IMG/VR virus record: IMGVR_UViG_3300031521_000053
Span: 1-64,000 of that record
Length of the DNA: 64,000 nucleotides
DNA from: a virus
Reading direction: 5' to 3' (one strand)
This document shows, piece by piece, positions 8,399 through 18,405 of the stretch. The position numbers and the translations under genes are program-made. Positions within the stretch are counted from its first letter, which is position 1; the number at the start of each line of letters is the position of its first letter. Under the pieces are notes generated by a model. The model was not told the origin of the DNA. It saw only the letters and a list, made by a program, of their open reading frames with translations, and searched no databases.

Positions 8399-10933
8399 AT
8401 GAATTACTCAAAAGAAGTAGAAGAAGTCATTAAAAAAAGTAAGGACATTGCTATTAAGATTAAGTCTAAATCAATCAGACCTGAACATTTATTTCTATCA
8501 ATGATAGATGATGAATATTCTGATGCATCTCAAATTATGAGGGATCTTAATCTAAATATTGATGCCATTAAGAAAACAATATCTGAGTGGTCTTCTGTGA
8601 TGCAAGAACAAATTGGAGTAAATTCACTCAGAAAAAATGCTTCAATTCCACTGGAATTAGAAACTGAAAAAATTCTAAAAGATTCTGTTGTTTTTGCGAA
8701 ATCAATGGATTCAGATGAAGTTTGTATTGAACATGTTTTTTATTCAATATTGGATAATAGCAATAATCTTGTTTCAGAGTTATTTAATAAATCACCTGAA
8801 ATTTTAAGAAGTTTGAAAAATAGATTGAAGAATGAAGAAGAAGAACTTAATATTAATGATGAATTAGAAAATGTTAATAATATGGACGAAGAACAAGAAG
8901 AAGTAACAGGAAGTTCAAAAAGTAAGTCAAAAACTAAATTGATTGATCAATTTGGTACAAATCTTACAAATCTCGCAAAAGAAGGAAAACTTGATCCAGT
9001 AGTTGGACGTGCAGATGAAATTAAAAGAATTACACAAATTTTATCCAGACGTAAGAAAAACAATCCTGTATTAGTTGGAGAACCTGGTGTAGGTAAATCA
9101 GCAATTGTTGAAGGATTAGCTCAATTAATCGTAGATGGACTTGTTCCTGAAAATTTACAAAACAAGAAAGTTATCACTCTTGATATGGGTTCATTAGTAG
9201 CAGGAACTAAATATCGTGGTGAATTTGAGCAACGATTAAGAGGTATTGTAAAAGAGATGGAAGAAAATCCTGATATCATTCTATTTATAGATGAAATTCA
9301 CACTATTATTGGAGCTGGAGGTGCTCAAGGATCACTTGATGCTTCTAATATGTTGAAACCAGGATTGGCAAGAGGAACATTCAGATGTATTGGTGCTACT
9401 ACTCTTGAAGAATATCGTAAATATATTGAAAAAGATGCAGCATTAGAACGTAGATTTCAGAAAGTTGTTGTAGAAGCAACTAGCAAATCAGAAACATTAG
9501 AAATTCTTAAGAATATCAAAAAACAATATGAAGATCATCACAAAGTTACTTATACTGATGATGCATTAGAAGCTTGTGTCAATTTATCTGACAAATATAT
9601 ATCAGAAAAATTCTTTCCTGATAAAGCAATTGATGTTCTAGATGAGGCTGGTGCTATGGTTCATGTGAATGGTACAAGTGCTATTCCTGAAAAAATTGTT
9701 GAGCTTAGTAAGAAAATAAAAATATCTATAGTAGAAAAACTTGATTGTATTTCTTCACAAAAATATGAACTTGCTGCTGATCATAGAGATAATGAAAAAC
9801 AATGGAAAGCTGAACTTGAAAGTGAAAGAGAAGTATGGAGTCAAGAGCACTCAGATAATCGTGCAATGGTAACAGAAAAAGATATTGCTGAGGTTGTCGC
9901 TCTTATGACAAAAATTCCAGTAGATAATGTTTCTATTGATGAAAACAATAAGCTTAAATTTATGGCTGATAAAGTAAAAACTATTGTAATTGGACAAAAC
10001 GAAGCTGTTGATAAGATAGTTCAATCAGTCAAGAGATCAAGAGTTGGAATTAATAGTCATGATAAGCCAGTTGGATCATTTATTTTCTCTGGTCCTACAG
10101 GAGTAGGTAAAACCTATCTTGCAAAAATTATGGCAAAAGAATTATTTGGTTCTGAAGATGCGATGATTAGAATTGATATGAGTGAATTTATGGAAAAATT
10201 CTCCGTATCTAGATTAGTAGGAGCACCTCCAGGTTATGTTGGATATGAAGATGGAGGTAAATTAACTGAAGCAGTAAGACGTAAGCCTTATTCTATTATT
10301 CTTCTTGATGAAATAGAAAAAGCTCATCCTGATGTTCAAAATATTCTACTTCAAGTATTGGATGATGGGGTATTAACTGATAGTAATGGCCGTAAAGTGG
10401 ATTTTAAAAATACTATCATTGTTATGACAACAAATGCAGGTTCAAGAAAATTGAAAGATTTTGGAACTGGTATTGGATTTGGACTTTCTAAAAACAATCA
10501 AGATTCTAAAAATTCTGTTCTTAAAAAAGAATTAGAAAAAGTGTTTAGTCCAGAATTTTTAAATCGTGTTGATGAAGTTATAAATTTCAATTCATTAAGT
10601 AAAGAAAATATTTGTGGTATTATTGATGTTGAATGTAAATCATTAATCTCAAATCTTAAAGAAAAAGGATATGATGTAATTATATCTCAATCACTTAAAG
10701 ATTATTTATTTGAAAATGGTTATGATGAAAACTATGGTGCAAGACCATTGAAGAGAGCTATTCAGAGTAATATTGAAGATAAACTTACTGATGCGATTAT
10801 TGATCAAGAAATCTCAGTTGGTGATACATTATCATTAATATACGACAAAGATAGTTCATCTGTAAAAATTTCAAAATTATCATCTAAAGAAATTAAAAGT
10901 GGTAATATTTTAACTGAAAATACCACAGTTTAA
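8399..10933 (+). CDS. clpC: ClpC/ClpA-type AAA+ unfoldase
   Basis: 844 residues with the full class I Clp layout: Clp-N domain (1 to about 145), an acidic linker, first AAA+ module (Walker A GEPGVGKS at 227-234, Walker B with D298-E299), a short coiled middle domain near residues 430-490 of ClpC type, and a second AAA+ module (Walker A GPTGVGKT at 565-572, [12 protein letters not shown]). A ClpP-docking tripeptide I-G-F occurs at 692-694, so it should engage a ClpP barrel; the phage supplies one. The short middle domain favours ClpC over ClpB. Confidence 0.95.
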   Translation: MNYSKEVEEVIKKSKDIAIKIKSKSIRPEHLFLSMIDDEYSDASQIMRDLNLNIDAIKKTISEWSSVMQEQIGVNSLRKNASIPLELETEKILKDSVVFAKSMDSDEVCIEHVFYSILDNSNNLVSELFNKSPEILRSLKNRLKNEEEELNINDELENVNNMDEEQEEVTGSSKSKSKTKLIDQFGTNLTNLAKEGKLDPVVGRADEIKRITQILSRRKKNNPVLVGEPGVGKSAIVEGLAQLIVDGLVPENLQNKKVITLDMGSLVAGTKYRGEFEQRLRGIVKEMEENPDIILFIDEIHTIIGAGGAQGSLDASNMLKPGLARGTFRCIGATTLEEYRKYIEKDAALERRFQKVVVEATSKSETLEILKNIKKQYEDHHKVTYTDDALEACVNLSDKYISEKFFPDKAIDVLDEAGAMVHVNGTSAIPEKIVELSKKIKISIVEKLDCISSQKYELAADHRDNEKQWKAELESEREVWSQEHSDNRAMVTEKDIAEVVALMTKIPVDNVSIDENNKLKFMADKVKTIVIGQNEAVDKIVQSVKRSRVGINSHDKPVGSFIFSGPTGVGKTYLAKIMAKELFGSEDAMIRIDMSEFMEKFSVSRLVGAPPGYVGYEDGGKLTEAVRRKPYSIILLDEIEKAHPDVQNILLQVLDDGVLTDSNGRKVDFKNTIIVMTTNAGSRKLKDFGTGIGFGLSKNNQDSKNSVLKKELEKVFSPEFLNRVDEVINFNSLSKENICGIIDVECKSLISNLKEKGYDVIISQSLKDYLFENGYDENYGARPLKRAIQSNIEDKLTDAIIDQEISVGDTLSLIYDKDSSSVKISKLSSKEIKSGNILTENTTV

Positions 10934-10935
10934 TA

Positions 10936-11259
10936 ATGTCTAAATGGAAAGATTTAAATATAAATGATGAAATATTCTATGTTATCTTAAATAAAGATAA
11001 CATAGAATCTTTTCTTAATAGTGAAATGAAAATAAAGGAGCTTAATATACTCAATATTACTAACAACAATGAAATTGTTATATTTGATACTGATATATTT
11101 GGTGATATTGAATTAACAATTCATGAGTATAATTATGATAGCTATATTACTTCATATTTAGAAGAATCACTTATCATTTTATCCATAAATCACACTGGAA
11201 TAATAAATGAATTAACAAAAATATTAGCAGAATTAAGAAAAAATAATTTTTATTCTTAA
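10936..11259 (+). CDS. Hypothetical protein carrying a perfect DNA inverted repeat
   Basis: 107 residues, unknown, acidic, alternating strands and helices. It starts 2 bases after the clpC stop and is followed by a strong terminator, so it closes the clp operon. Codons 13-25 coincide with a perfect 15-base inverted repeat (10974-11008). Confidence 0.75.
   Translation: MSKWKDLNINDEIFYVILNKDNIESFLNSEMKIKELNILNITNNNEIVIFDTDIFGDIELTIHEYNYDSYITSYLEESLIILSINHTGIINELTKILAELRKNNFYS
10974..11008. repeat. Perfect 15-bp inverted repeat within a coding region
   Basis: Arms ATTCTATGTTATCTT (10974-10988) and AAGATAACATAGAAT (10994-11008) with a 5-base spacer AAATA. Thirteen codons from the start of the gene at 10936, this would fold into a long RNA hairpin or form a dyad-symmetric DNA site. 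Confidence 0.8.
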
Positions 11260-11266
11260 TAAAAAA

Positions 11267-11291
11267 CCTCTGATTTTTCAGAGGCTTTTTT
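11267..11291 (+). terminator. Intrinsic terminator after the clp operon
   Basis: CCTCTGA-TTTT-TCAGAGG followed by C and seven T. Confidence 0.85.
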
Positions 11292-11316
11292 TATTAAAAT
11301 TGAATTGATATTTTTT

Positions 11317-11325
11317 TATATATAA
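11317..11325 (+). promoter_or_regulatory. Candidate late promoter (TATATATAA)
   Basis: TTTTTTTATATATAAT, 45 bases before the GH15-like gene and just after a terminator. Confidence 0.45.
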
Positions 11326-11369
11326 TGTTTAAAATTTGTTAAATAATTAGTATAAAAAATATCAAAAAT

Positions 11370-12473
11370 ATGTCAGATAAACATTATAAAATATATTTCC
11401 AGAGAAATTTTAAAACTTGTAAAAGATATAATGATTTTTACAATACATTACTAGACTTAGATATAAAAAATTTATTTGAAGTTCTACACAAATTAAGATT
11501 ACCAAATGGTTTTTATAAAGCATCAGTATCGACTGATTATAGTTATAGTTGGTTAAGAGATAATTTTTTTTGCTCATTTCCAGAATTATGGAATGATACA
11601 GAAAAATATATTCAAACATACCAAACATGGTTAGATTATTACAAAAATATAGAAGATCAGTATGGAAAATTTTCATCTTTGATTAAAAAAAAGAAAATAG
11701 ATTTTGATTGGGAATTTCCAAATCCAAGAATAAATCCAGATTTGACAGAGATTCATTCTGGTTGGAATCACATACAAATAGATCAAATAGGCTATTTTTT
11801 GTATGGTATTTCAATAGGAGAAAATAATGGATTGAGAATAATTAGGAATGAATCTGATATTAATATTATATCAAAAGTTATTCAATTACTAGATGCCATT
11901 GACTATCAAACTGTACCTGAATCAGGTGCTTGGGAAGAAGGTAAAGAAGCTCCTAGAGCATCCACAATAGGAGTAATAGTTTCTGGCTTAAAATCAATTA
12001 AAATGTGTGATAATATTGATGTAGAAATTCCTGAGCATTTAATAGAAAATGGAATCAAAGCATTAAATAGTATATTACCAAATGAAACTCCTACCAGAAA
12101 ATATGACTTAGCACAATTATTTCTTATTTATCCATTTAATTTATTGACAATTGAAATGACAAAAACAATATTAAAAAATATTGAAGATAATTTATTGGAT
12201 GATAATGGAGTGTATAGATATTTAGATGATAAATATTATAATCATAATGGAGAAGCAACTTGGATATTTGGATTGAGCTATTTAGGATTAATATATTGTC
12301 AATTAGGAGATAAAGAAAAAGCAAGATATTTTTATGAAAAAATTATTAACGAATCAATTGATTATGAAATACCAGAGTTATATTATCATGGAACAAAAAC
12401 TCCAAATGATAATAATCCTTTGAGTTGGAGTATTGCAATGACTATTGAATTGGCTCACATGCTCAAATCATAA
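11370..12473 (+). CDS. GH15 / phosphorylase-kinase-alpha-like (alpha/alpha)6 protein
   Basis: 367 residues. The pattern fits the glucoamylase-type (alpha/alpha)6 barrel of family GH15 and PHK alpha: SYSWLRDNFF near residue 58, then a GAWEEGKEAPRASTIG segment near residue 190 that matches the family's W-E-x ... (H/R)-x-S-(S/T)-x-G motif holding the catalytic acid glutamate, and TWIFGLSYLGL near 300. It is shorter than most bacterial GH15 enzymes (no N-terminal beta-sandwich) and has no signal peptide. Possible roles are glycan trimming at infection or host glycogen use in the cell. Flanked by a late-type promoter and a hairpin, so it may be monocistronic. Confidence 0.65.
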   Translation: MSDKHYKIYFQRNFKTCKRYNDFYNTLLDLDIKNLFEVLHKLRLPNGFYKASVSTDYSYSWLRDNFFCSFPELWNDTEKYIQTYQTWLDYYKNIEDQYGKFSSLIKKKKIDFDWEFPNPRINPDLTEIHSGWNHIQIDQIGYFLYGISIGENNGLRIIRNESDINIISKVIQLLDAIDYQTVPESGAWEEGKEAPRASTIGVIVSGLKSIKMCDNIDVEIPEHLIENGIKALNSILPNETPTRKYDLAQLFLIYPFNLLTIEMTKTILKNIEDNLLDDNGVYRYLDDKYYNHNGEATWIFGLSYLGLIYCQLGDKEKARYFYEKIINESIDYEIPELYYHGTKTPNDNNPLSWSIAMTIELAHMLKS

Positions 12474-12484
12474 TATTATAAAAA

Positions 12485-12513
12485 ATGCATCATTATCAAT
12501 GATAATGATGCAT
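12485..12513. terminator. Hairpin between converging genes
   Basis: 13-base arms ATGCATCATTATC / GATAATGATGCAT with loop AAT between the GH15-like gene (+) and the DUF1599 gene (-). No clear T-tract, so termination is inferred from position. Confidence 0.6.
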
Positions 12514-12544
12514 AATATTAATATTTAATTTTGATACACAATTA

Positions 12545-13174
12545 TCAAACAACGTTATCATTATATCTTTCCTTATTAGAGCATTCTGGAATGACTCTTA
12601 TTTTAGGTATTATAGGTATTTTTAGTTCTTTTTCTTCAGATTCTTTAATCTTAATTAATCCAAAAATTGCATAATTAATCATATCAAAATAATTTGCATC
12701 GATACCTTCCGATATTATTGTTTTTCCATCATTATCTTCAATTTGTTTAGTTCTATAAATTTTCATTAAAATCAAATCTGTATAAGATTCCATTCTCATT
12801 GATCTCCATGCCTCACCATAATCATGATTTTTATTCATCATCAATTCCTTAGATTTCTGTATATATTTATCGTATAATTTTATTCCATCATCATATGATA
12901 AATCATCTGAATTTGAATATCCTAGTTCTAATTGAATTAACCCCATTATTCCATAATTTACAATAGCTATCAACTCAGAATTTATTCCTTCATTTATTTT
13001 TATTACCGATTTGGTTTCAATACTTCTGATTCTATTCGCTTTTATGAATATCTGATCTGTAACAGAGGTAGGTCTTAATATTCTCCAAGCTGCACCATAA
13101 TCTTTCATTTTTTTAGCGTAAATATCAGAGCAATTGTTTATTATTTGATTAAATTGTTCATTTGTTTTATTCAT
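12545..13174 (-). CDS. DUF1599 (nucleotide modification associated domain 1) protein
   Basis: 209 residues made of two copies of one domain: KKMKDYGAAWRILRP-(S)-V-TDQI-IKA-RIRSIE at about 16-60 and KNHDYGEAWRSMRMESYTDLI-MKIYRTKQIE at about 113-150, each followed by an EGI-x-(S/A)-E/Y-(L/F) ... I-NY-I(M/F)-GLI helix. This doubled arrangement is typical of Bacteroidetes DUF1599 proteins, which are linked in the literature to nucleotide or base modification; the activity is unknown. Its start overlaps the end of the upstream virion-type gene by 8 bases. Confidence 0.85.
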   Translation of the reverse strand: MNKTNEQFNQIINNCSDIYAKKMKDYGAAWRILRPTSVTDQIFIKANRIRSIETKSVIKINEGINSELIAIVNYGIMGLIQLELGYSNSDDLSYDDGIKLYDKYIQKSKELMMNKNHDYGEAWRSMRMESYTDLILMKIYRTKQIEDNDGKTIISEGIDANYFDMINYAIFGLIKIKESEEKELKIPIIPKIRVIPECSNKERYNDNVV

Positions 13175-13784
13175 TGTTTTTTAATATTTTATTTAGTTTA
13201 TCTGATCTTTTTTCCTTCACTGATAATCTTTCATTATCATATAGAATTTTATCAAATTTGAATTTTACTTTCAATTTACTTAAACTACAGTACCCATTAT
13301 TGAATTTGAAATTATTTTCAATGTCAATAAATTGAAATTTTGTGTAACATAATGTTAATAAGTCAGATATCACAATTTTTACTGATATTTCTTTTTTGTC
13401 ACTTATTAATTCCATTAATTTTTCATACGGTTGCATTCTATTGCCAATCATCTTACAATTAAAAACAAAAGTATTATCATTAATTTCACATATAGTATCA
13501 GATAATATTTTATCATCATCATCTAATTCAAAATAAACAGAATAAGACAAATCATCTAACTCATCTTTTTTTTCACTTGATTTCCACATGGAACCATATG
13601 AGCTAACAGGTACTCCAGTATAAACACCAGGAGAACCATTATAAATAGTAGAATAATATGGATTTGTATTTGTATTTGTATATGTATCAGAACATGCACT
13701 AAAAATACCTGATGATATGTTTGATATTGAAGTAGCTGCAGATTTTGATTTACTTGATGCGTATGAACTTGTGTTTAATGACAT
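13167..13784 (-). CDS. Probable virion protein, tube-fold C-terminus
   Basis: 205 residues. The first 65 are Ser/Thr/Asn/Tyr-rich (with TNTNTNP) and probably unstructured. The remainder aligns by eye with the tail-tube-like protein at 29657-30124: strands around LSDTICEIND, a MQPYEKLMELI helix, and a final KVKFKFDKI strand. It is therefore a candidate tail-tube or baseplate component. Function inferred from that resemblance only. Confidence 0.6.
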   Translation of the reverse strand: MSLNTSSYASSKSKSAATSISNISSGIFSACSDTYTNTNTNPYYSTIYNGSPGVYTGVPVSSYGSMWKSSEKKDELDDLSYSVYFELDDDDKILSDTICEINDNTFVFNCKMIGNRMQPYEKLMELISDKKEISVKIVISDLLTLCYTKFQFIDIENNFKFNNGYCSLSKLKVKFKFDKILYDNERLSVKEKRSDKLNKILKNNE

Positions 13785-13833
13785 TTTATTTTTTATTATT
13801 TTTATTATTTTTCTATTACAAAGTTTAATTTTT

Positions 13834-13841
13834 TATATATA
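13834..13841 (+). promoter_or_regulatory. Candidate late promoter (TATATATA)
   Basis: TTTTTTATATATAG, 23 bases before the virion-type gene at 13865. Confidence 0.5.
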
Positions 13842-13864
13842 GAAAAAAATATAATAACGACAAT

Positions 13865-15751
13865 ATGTCCAGTACTAAAAAAATGATAAAGATTAATCCA
13901 AATGTCTTAATGGAATGGACATTTGATAATGAAAATAATGTAACAGAAAATTATAAAGTTATAACTAATCTTAATGAAAACAAAAAGAGAAGTTTTCTTT
14001 CTACTATAAGCAATAATAATATAAATAATAATTTATTTTTATTAGATACTGTTCTTAGAAAATATACTACAATTAATACTGAAAAGTATAATTTTTTACA
14101 ATATCAAGATTATAATACTGCTCCTATACCATATGATAATGTAAAATTATATTTACCTACAAATTATAATTTTGTTTTAAATGAATATGTTGGATTATAT
14201 GTTAAAATTTATACATACGATTATTATAATGAGAGTATGTATGAGTTAGCTAATATTTTTTTCGATTCAACAACAAAATCAACTTCAGGTATGACTTTAT
14301 CTGTTCCATTTTTATATGATGGACAAGAATGGGGTAAATATTATGAATTTCAAATACCTTCAATTGATTATGTTTCTAATCAAAGAACAACTACATTAAC
14401 AGATAATTCTGTATTAAGTAATACAATCAATGATAATTTTACTCTTGGAATAGGATTAAGTCAAACATCTCCAATATTTGTAGATTTTAAATATTTAGTA
14501 ACAAAAGAAAATGTTCTAGGTACTACATATTATTATTCATCTGAATCTTATAATACGTCTTTTTCAAAAAGCGCAGATTATAATACATTAGCTGTTAATA
14601 TTAAAGAATCTACTGAAGGTGATTTCTTTGAAATTAATGGTACATATGGTAATTCAAATCAAAATTTAGATAATTTTATAAGAGAAATGGAAAATAAAGG
14701 TCGTAGAATGAGAATAGAATACGATATTTATTTATTAGAAGAAAATATTCAAACTAATATGCAAACCGTTGTTGTTTCAGGAATAGGAATAAATGATGAT
14801 TTTACAAAAACTATATTATATAGACCTATTTTAACTTTTTCAAATACCACTGCTGCAATAAGAGTTGTTATGAGGGTTATTGATTTGGTTGATATGAGTA
14901 CCATTGAAAGAACATCAACATTAGGATTAGATAATAACATTCAAAAATACGGCAAAAAATTAATTAGTTTAAATATACAAAATTTGAATAAAATTAAAAT
15001 TTATAATGCCAAACCAGATGAAATTGTATTAGGAAATGATTATTTATCAGGAAATATAACAACAGAAATTGTTAAAGTAAATTCTCCTCAATTAATAGAA
15101 GTTGGAAAATTGATAGTTAATAGTTCTTCTAATAGTTCTTCTACTGCTTTAACAAATAATGATTATAAAACTATGGGATTATTGAATATTGTAATTACTC
15201 CATTTGATAATATTATTCAATTTAGATTAGCATCTCTTCAATCAACAAATAGTACAACAAATCAATTAGTTATATATGATTTATCTACAATCTTAAATAA
15301 TTCTGAATTAGTTCTAATATTTAAATCTGATTCTGAAACTATAGAAAAATCAATATATAAAGAAGCTACAAACGATTATGTAAATGGTATAGTCAATTTT
15401 AAAATTTTAGAAAATGATTTAACGGTATTGAAATCAATTTATAATAAAGGATTTACAAATTTTTATTTAACATTAGTTTCAAATAATCAATCATCAACTA
15501 GCTCAAGTCAAGTTATCGGATTAGATAAAGTAAGAACTTTATTATATTCTGGTACATTTACTTTATTTGAAGATATTACATTTGTTGATAATAGTGTTAA
15601 TTATATATCTGATTCAAGTAGCTCTGTTCCTATATCATCAAGTATAACATCAACTGACACCACGACATCATCAGAGTCAATATGGCCTATGGCAGGAAGA
15701 ACAGTTATAATTTATACTAAATATAAAGATACATCTTCTACATCAAATTAA
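13865..15751 (+). CDS. Large virion structural protein, function unknown
   Basis: 628 residues, Asn/Thr/Ser/Tyr-rich with no transmembrane segment, no signal peptide and no catalytic motif: the composition of phage baseplate or fibre proteins. The C-terminus has Ser/Thr-rich linkers (SSTSSSQ, SSSVPISSSITSTDTTTSS) and ends in a strand (RTVIIYTKY). First gene of a plus-strand block running to 18352. I do not recognise the family. Confidence 0.7.
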   Translation: MSSTKKMIKINPNVLMEWTFDNENNVTENYKVITNLNENKKRSFLSTISNNNINNNLFLLDTVLRKYTTINTEKYNFLQYQDYNTAPIPYDNVKLYLPTNYNFVLNEYVGLYVKIYTYDYYNESMYELANIFFDSTTKSTSGMTLSVPFLYDGQEWGKYYEFQIPSIDYVSNQRTTTLTDNSVLSNTINDNFTLGIGLSQTSPIFVDFKYLVTKENVLGTTYYYSSESYNTSFSKSADYNTLAVNIKESTEGDFFEINGTYGNSNQNLDNFIREMENKGRRMRIEYDIYLLEENIQTNMQTVVVSGIGINDDFTKTILYRPILTFSNTTAAIRVVMRVIDLVDMSTIERTSTLGLDNNIQKYGKKLISLNIQNLNKIKIYNAKPDEIVLGNDYLSGNITTEIVKVNSPQLIEVGKLIVNSSSNSSSTALTNNDYKTMGLLNIVITPFDNIIQFRLASLQSTNSTTNQLVIYDLSTILNNSELVLIFKSDSETIEKSIYKEATNDYVNGIVNFKILENDLTVLKSIYNKGFTNFYLTLVSNNQSSTSSSQVIGLDKVRTLLYSGTFTLFEDITFVDNSVNYISDSSSSVPISSSITSTDTTTSSESIWPMAGRTVIIYTKYKDTSSTSN

Positions 15752-15762
15752 ATTAATTAATA

Positions 15763-17028
15763 ATGATAAATAATACTAATATAATATCAAATAGTAAAAC
15801 CGATTTACTTAATGCATTAAATATGTCATCAGGTACAACCTTGAGTTATAATTCATCAATAGAAAATATTATAAATACGCAAGGAGGTACTATTTTATAT
15901 TCATATGATAATATTATTATTGCTTCTGAAATTACAGAATCTTTTTATAATGAATTAAGCAAAAATCCTTATATTGAATATATTGATTCATTGCCTCTAA
16001 AAAAATATGGAGATATAAATTATGATCTTATAAATCAAATTCAAACAAATACAGGAGGTACTTCAAATTTGAGTTCTATTCCTGCATCAAATTCAGGATC
16101 AACTCTTAATGGTCCAGGTAGTCAATACACTAACATATTCACAACTGGAATAAATGTAACAGGATTCACAAATGATATAACAAATTCAATAAATACTTTA
16201 AATACACTTACTACCACACTTCAAGATGGAGTATCAGGTAAGACTACTTTATCGAATAGTGGTGATATTCATCCAACTATAACAAATGAAATTTTTTCAT
16301 TAAGTGCTGAAACAAATAGTTCATTTAACTACATTATAACGGCAACAGGAACATTTCCTATTAAATATGAAATAATACCACCAAGTAATTATACTGGTAC
16401 AATAGGAATTAATTTAAATAAAATAAGTGGTGTCACATCTATGAATGGAGTATATAATTTTACATATAGTGCAATAAATTATTACGGATCAGCATCAAAA
16501 GATTTAGTTCTAACTGTTGTCGAGTATGTTAAAATAACTAACACAAATCTTATAATTAATAGTAGTTTTGGATCAAATATTACATACCAAATATTATCAA
16601 ATGGTAATCCAATTTCATATGATGCAAAATCTTTACCTGATGGATTAAGTATAAATCATTCAACTGGAGTAATTAGTGGAATTTGTAATTCTACTGGTAG
16701 TACAATTTCTGATATATCTGCATCAGGATTAACAGGGAGTGATTCTAAACCATTATCTATTAATTCTGGATATTATCCTATCATTTCTAGTTCTGGCTCA
16801 GTTTCAGGTAGTCCATACACACAATTTAGTTATGTTATATTATCAAATGATAGTAAATCTACATATAAAATCATAGGAAATTTACCATCAGGATTAAATT
16901 TTAGTAATAATACTATAAGTGGAACACCTAATTCTCCTGGAATAACAAATGTTTCAATTAAAGCGATTAACTCATTTGGAGAATCTACTAAAAATTTGAC
17001 AATTACAATTTCAAATATTGTTATATAA
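15763..17028 (+). CDS. Virion-type protein with Ig-like (He_PIG) repeats
   Basis: 421 residues. Residues 20-85 form a small alpha/beta domain (GGTILYSYDNIIIASEI ... NPYIEYIDSLPLKKYG) also found alone in the next gene and reminiscent of inhibitor I9 / subtilisin-propeptide folds. From about 180 on come two or three Ig-like modules of He_PIG type: SLPDGLSINHSTGVISG and NLPSGLNFSNNTISGTP are the diagnostic P-x-G-L-x-(I/F)-(N/S)-x-x-T-G-x-I-SG signatures. Such modules decorate phage surfaces and bind glycans. Begins 11 bases after the previous gene. Confidence 0.7.
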   Translation: MINNTNIISNSKTDLLNALNMSSGTTLSYNSSIENIINTQGGTILYSYDNIIIASEITESFYNELSKNPYIEYIDSLPLKKYGDINYDLINQIQTNTGGTSNLSSIPASNSGSTLNGPGSQYTNIFTTGINVTGFTNDITNSINTLNTLTTTLQDGVSGKTTLSNSGDIHPTITNEIFSLSAETNSSFNYIITATGTFPIKYEIIPPSNYTGTIGINLNKISGVTSMNGVYNFTYSAINYYGSASKDLVLTVVEYVKITNTNLIINSSFGSNITYQILSNGNPISYDAKSLPDGLSINHSTGVISGICNSTGSTISDISASGLTGSDSKPLSINSGYYPIISSSGSVSGSPYTQFSYVILSNDSKSTYKIIGNLPSGLNFSNNTISGTPNSPGITNVSIKAINSFGESTKNLTITISNIVI

Positions 17029-17044
17029 AATAATAAAATAATAA

Positions 17045-17293
17045 ATGGCAACATCGACTCAAAGTTCTCTATTCCAAGGATTAACATATAATGATGATAT
17101 AACAAATGAAATAATATCAAGTGGAGGAACTATTGTTTTCACTAAGGATAATGTAATAATGGCATCTGAAATATCAGAAGCTGAATATAGATCATTATTA
17201 AGTAATCCAAATATATACAAATTAGATGTATTACCATTAAAAAGATATGGAAATCAAGGAATTACTTCTACTGAAATAACAACAACACCATAA
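17045..17293 (+). CDS. Stand-alone copy of the N-terminal domain of the preceding protein
   Basis: 82 residues. GGTIVFTKDNVIMASEISEAEY ... NPNIYKLDVLPLKRYGNQG aligns with residues 20-85 of the preceding gene product, indicating duplication of one domain. Short Thr-rich C-terminus. Probably a virion component or an assembly partner of its neighbour. Confidence 0.75.
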   Translation: MATSTQSSLFQGLTYNDDITNEIISSGGTIVFTKDNVIMASEISEAEYRSLLSNPNIYKLDVLPLKRYGNQGITSTEITTTP

Positions 17294-17315
17294 AACATAA
17301 AACATAAAATATAAA

Positions 17316-17705
17316 ATGAACTATTTAAAAACATTTGAAAAATATGATAACTCTGATATTGATGATATTTTAAATCAGATTTCAAAATTCATAAAATCTA
17401 ATTTGCGAAATCTATGGATATCTAATGATGAAATAAAAATATATATTAGAAAATCTAAAAGAAATTTTAAAGGTAATATGTATGATTTTTTTGATTTTGC
17501 TAGTATAGATGTAACTGAACCAAATAGTGGATTGTTCACAAAAATACTTAAAAAATTTGAAGAAGAATACCCAGATAAAAAAATATTTATTGAATCTGTA
17601 TTAACTGAAAGATTTGCAGATTATATTAAAAATGTTTTAAAATTTGAAGAAGAAACTCCAAATTATAGCAACAATTTTTATAAAATAAAAAGTAATATAA
17701 TATAA
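17316..17705 (+). CDS. Small protein, possible truncated GNAT-like domain
   Basis: 129 residues. It starts MNYLKTFEKYD, matching the capsid-targeting-like N-terminus of other proteins here. The C-terminal half (FTKILKKFEEEYPDKK, IESVLTERFADYIKNVL-KF) resembles the last helix-strand part of GNAT acetyltransferases, but the acetyl-CoA loop is not evident. Stop and next start overlap (TAATG). Confidence 0.6.
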   Translation: MNYLKTFEKYDNSDIDDILNQISKFIKSNLRNLWISNDEIKIYIRKSKRNFKGNMYDFFDFASIDVTEPNSGLFTKILKKFEEEYPDKKIFIESVLTERFADYIKNVLKFEEETPNYSNNFYKIKSNII

Positions 17706-18352
17706 TGAGAATAAGTTCGCAAAACAATCAGGTACTTTTTCAATTACCAACAGATATTATATCTAAGGATGTTAATGATAGAATGAGTAAATATTTATAT
17801 AAAAATTGGATACCATATTTAGATCCAATATCATACCTTAACTCTACAATAAAAGAAGTTGTCTTTCCAAGTATTACATATGAAGGTTCTGAACAAACAC
17901 TTAAATTTGGAAAGAAATTTGAGCACAAACCATCAACTAATGTTTATGATACTTATAATAGTACATTAGATATTACATTTAGAAGTGTAGATTCTCATTC
18001 TAATTATTTTATGATGCAACAGATATTCAATGAATATTATAATAATACTAGAAAATATTATTTGCCACATATTAATTTATTTATTTTAGATAAAGATGGT
18101 GATTTTTTATATTCAGTAGTATTCAGATCAGCATTATTTAAATCATTATCAGAGGTTAGATTTATGTATCAATCAATGGATGTGTCTGAGCAAACTTTTA
18201 CTGTACAATTCAAATTTAATTTTATGGATGTTTATTGGGATATAAGTGAAACTCCTGATTATAAGCAAGATAATATATTTTCTTCTGAAACTTGGGATCA
18301 CACCAAAGAAATATTGCCAATGACTAGACCCCAGAATAATTATAATTTATAA
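17705..18352 (+). CDS. Tail-tube-fold virion protein
   Basis: 215 residues. Alternating long strands (STLDITFRSVDSHSNYF, INLFILDKDGDFLYSVVF, TFTVQFKFNFMDVYWDI) with a central helix (MMQQIFNEYY) fit the tail-tube / baseplate-hub fold shared by T4 gp19- and gp54-type proteins. Which role it plays cannot be told from sequence alone. Confidence 0.55.
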   Translation: MRISSQNNQVLFQLPTDIISKDVNDRMSKYLYKNWIPYLDPISYLNSTIKEVVFPSITYEGSEQTLKFGKKFEHKPSTNVYDTYNSTLDITFRSVDSHSNYFMMQQIFNEYYNNTRKYYLPHINLFILDKDGDFLYSVVFRSALFKSLSEVRFMYQSMDVSEQTFTVQFKFNFMDVYWDISETPDYKQDNIFSSETWDHTKEILPMTRPQNNYNL

Positions 18353-18405
18353 TAAATAAAACTTTTTATCTCATATGGTATATAATCTATCATAACAGTT
18401 ATATT

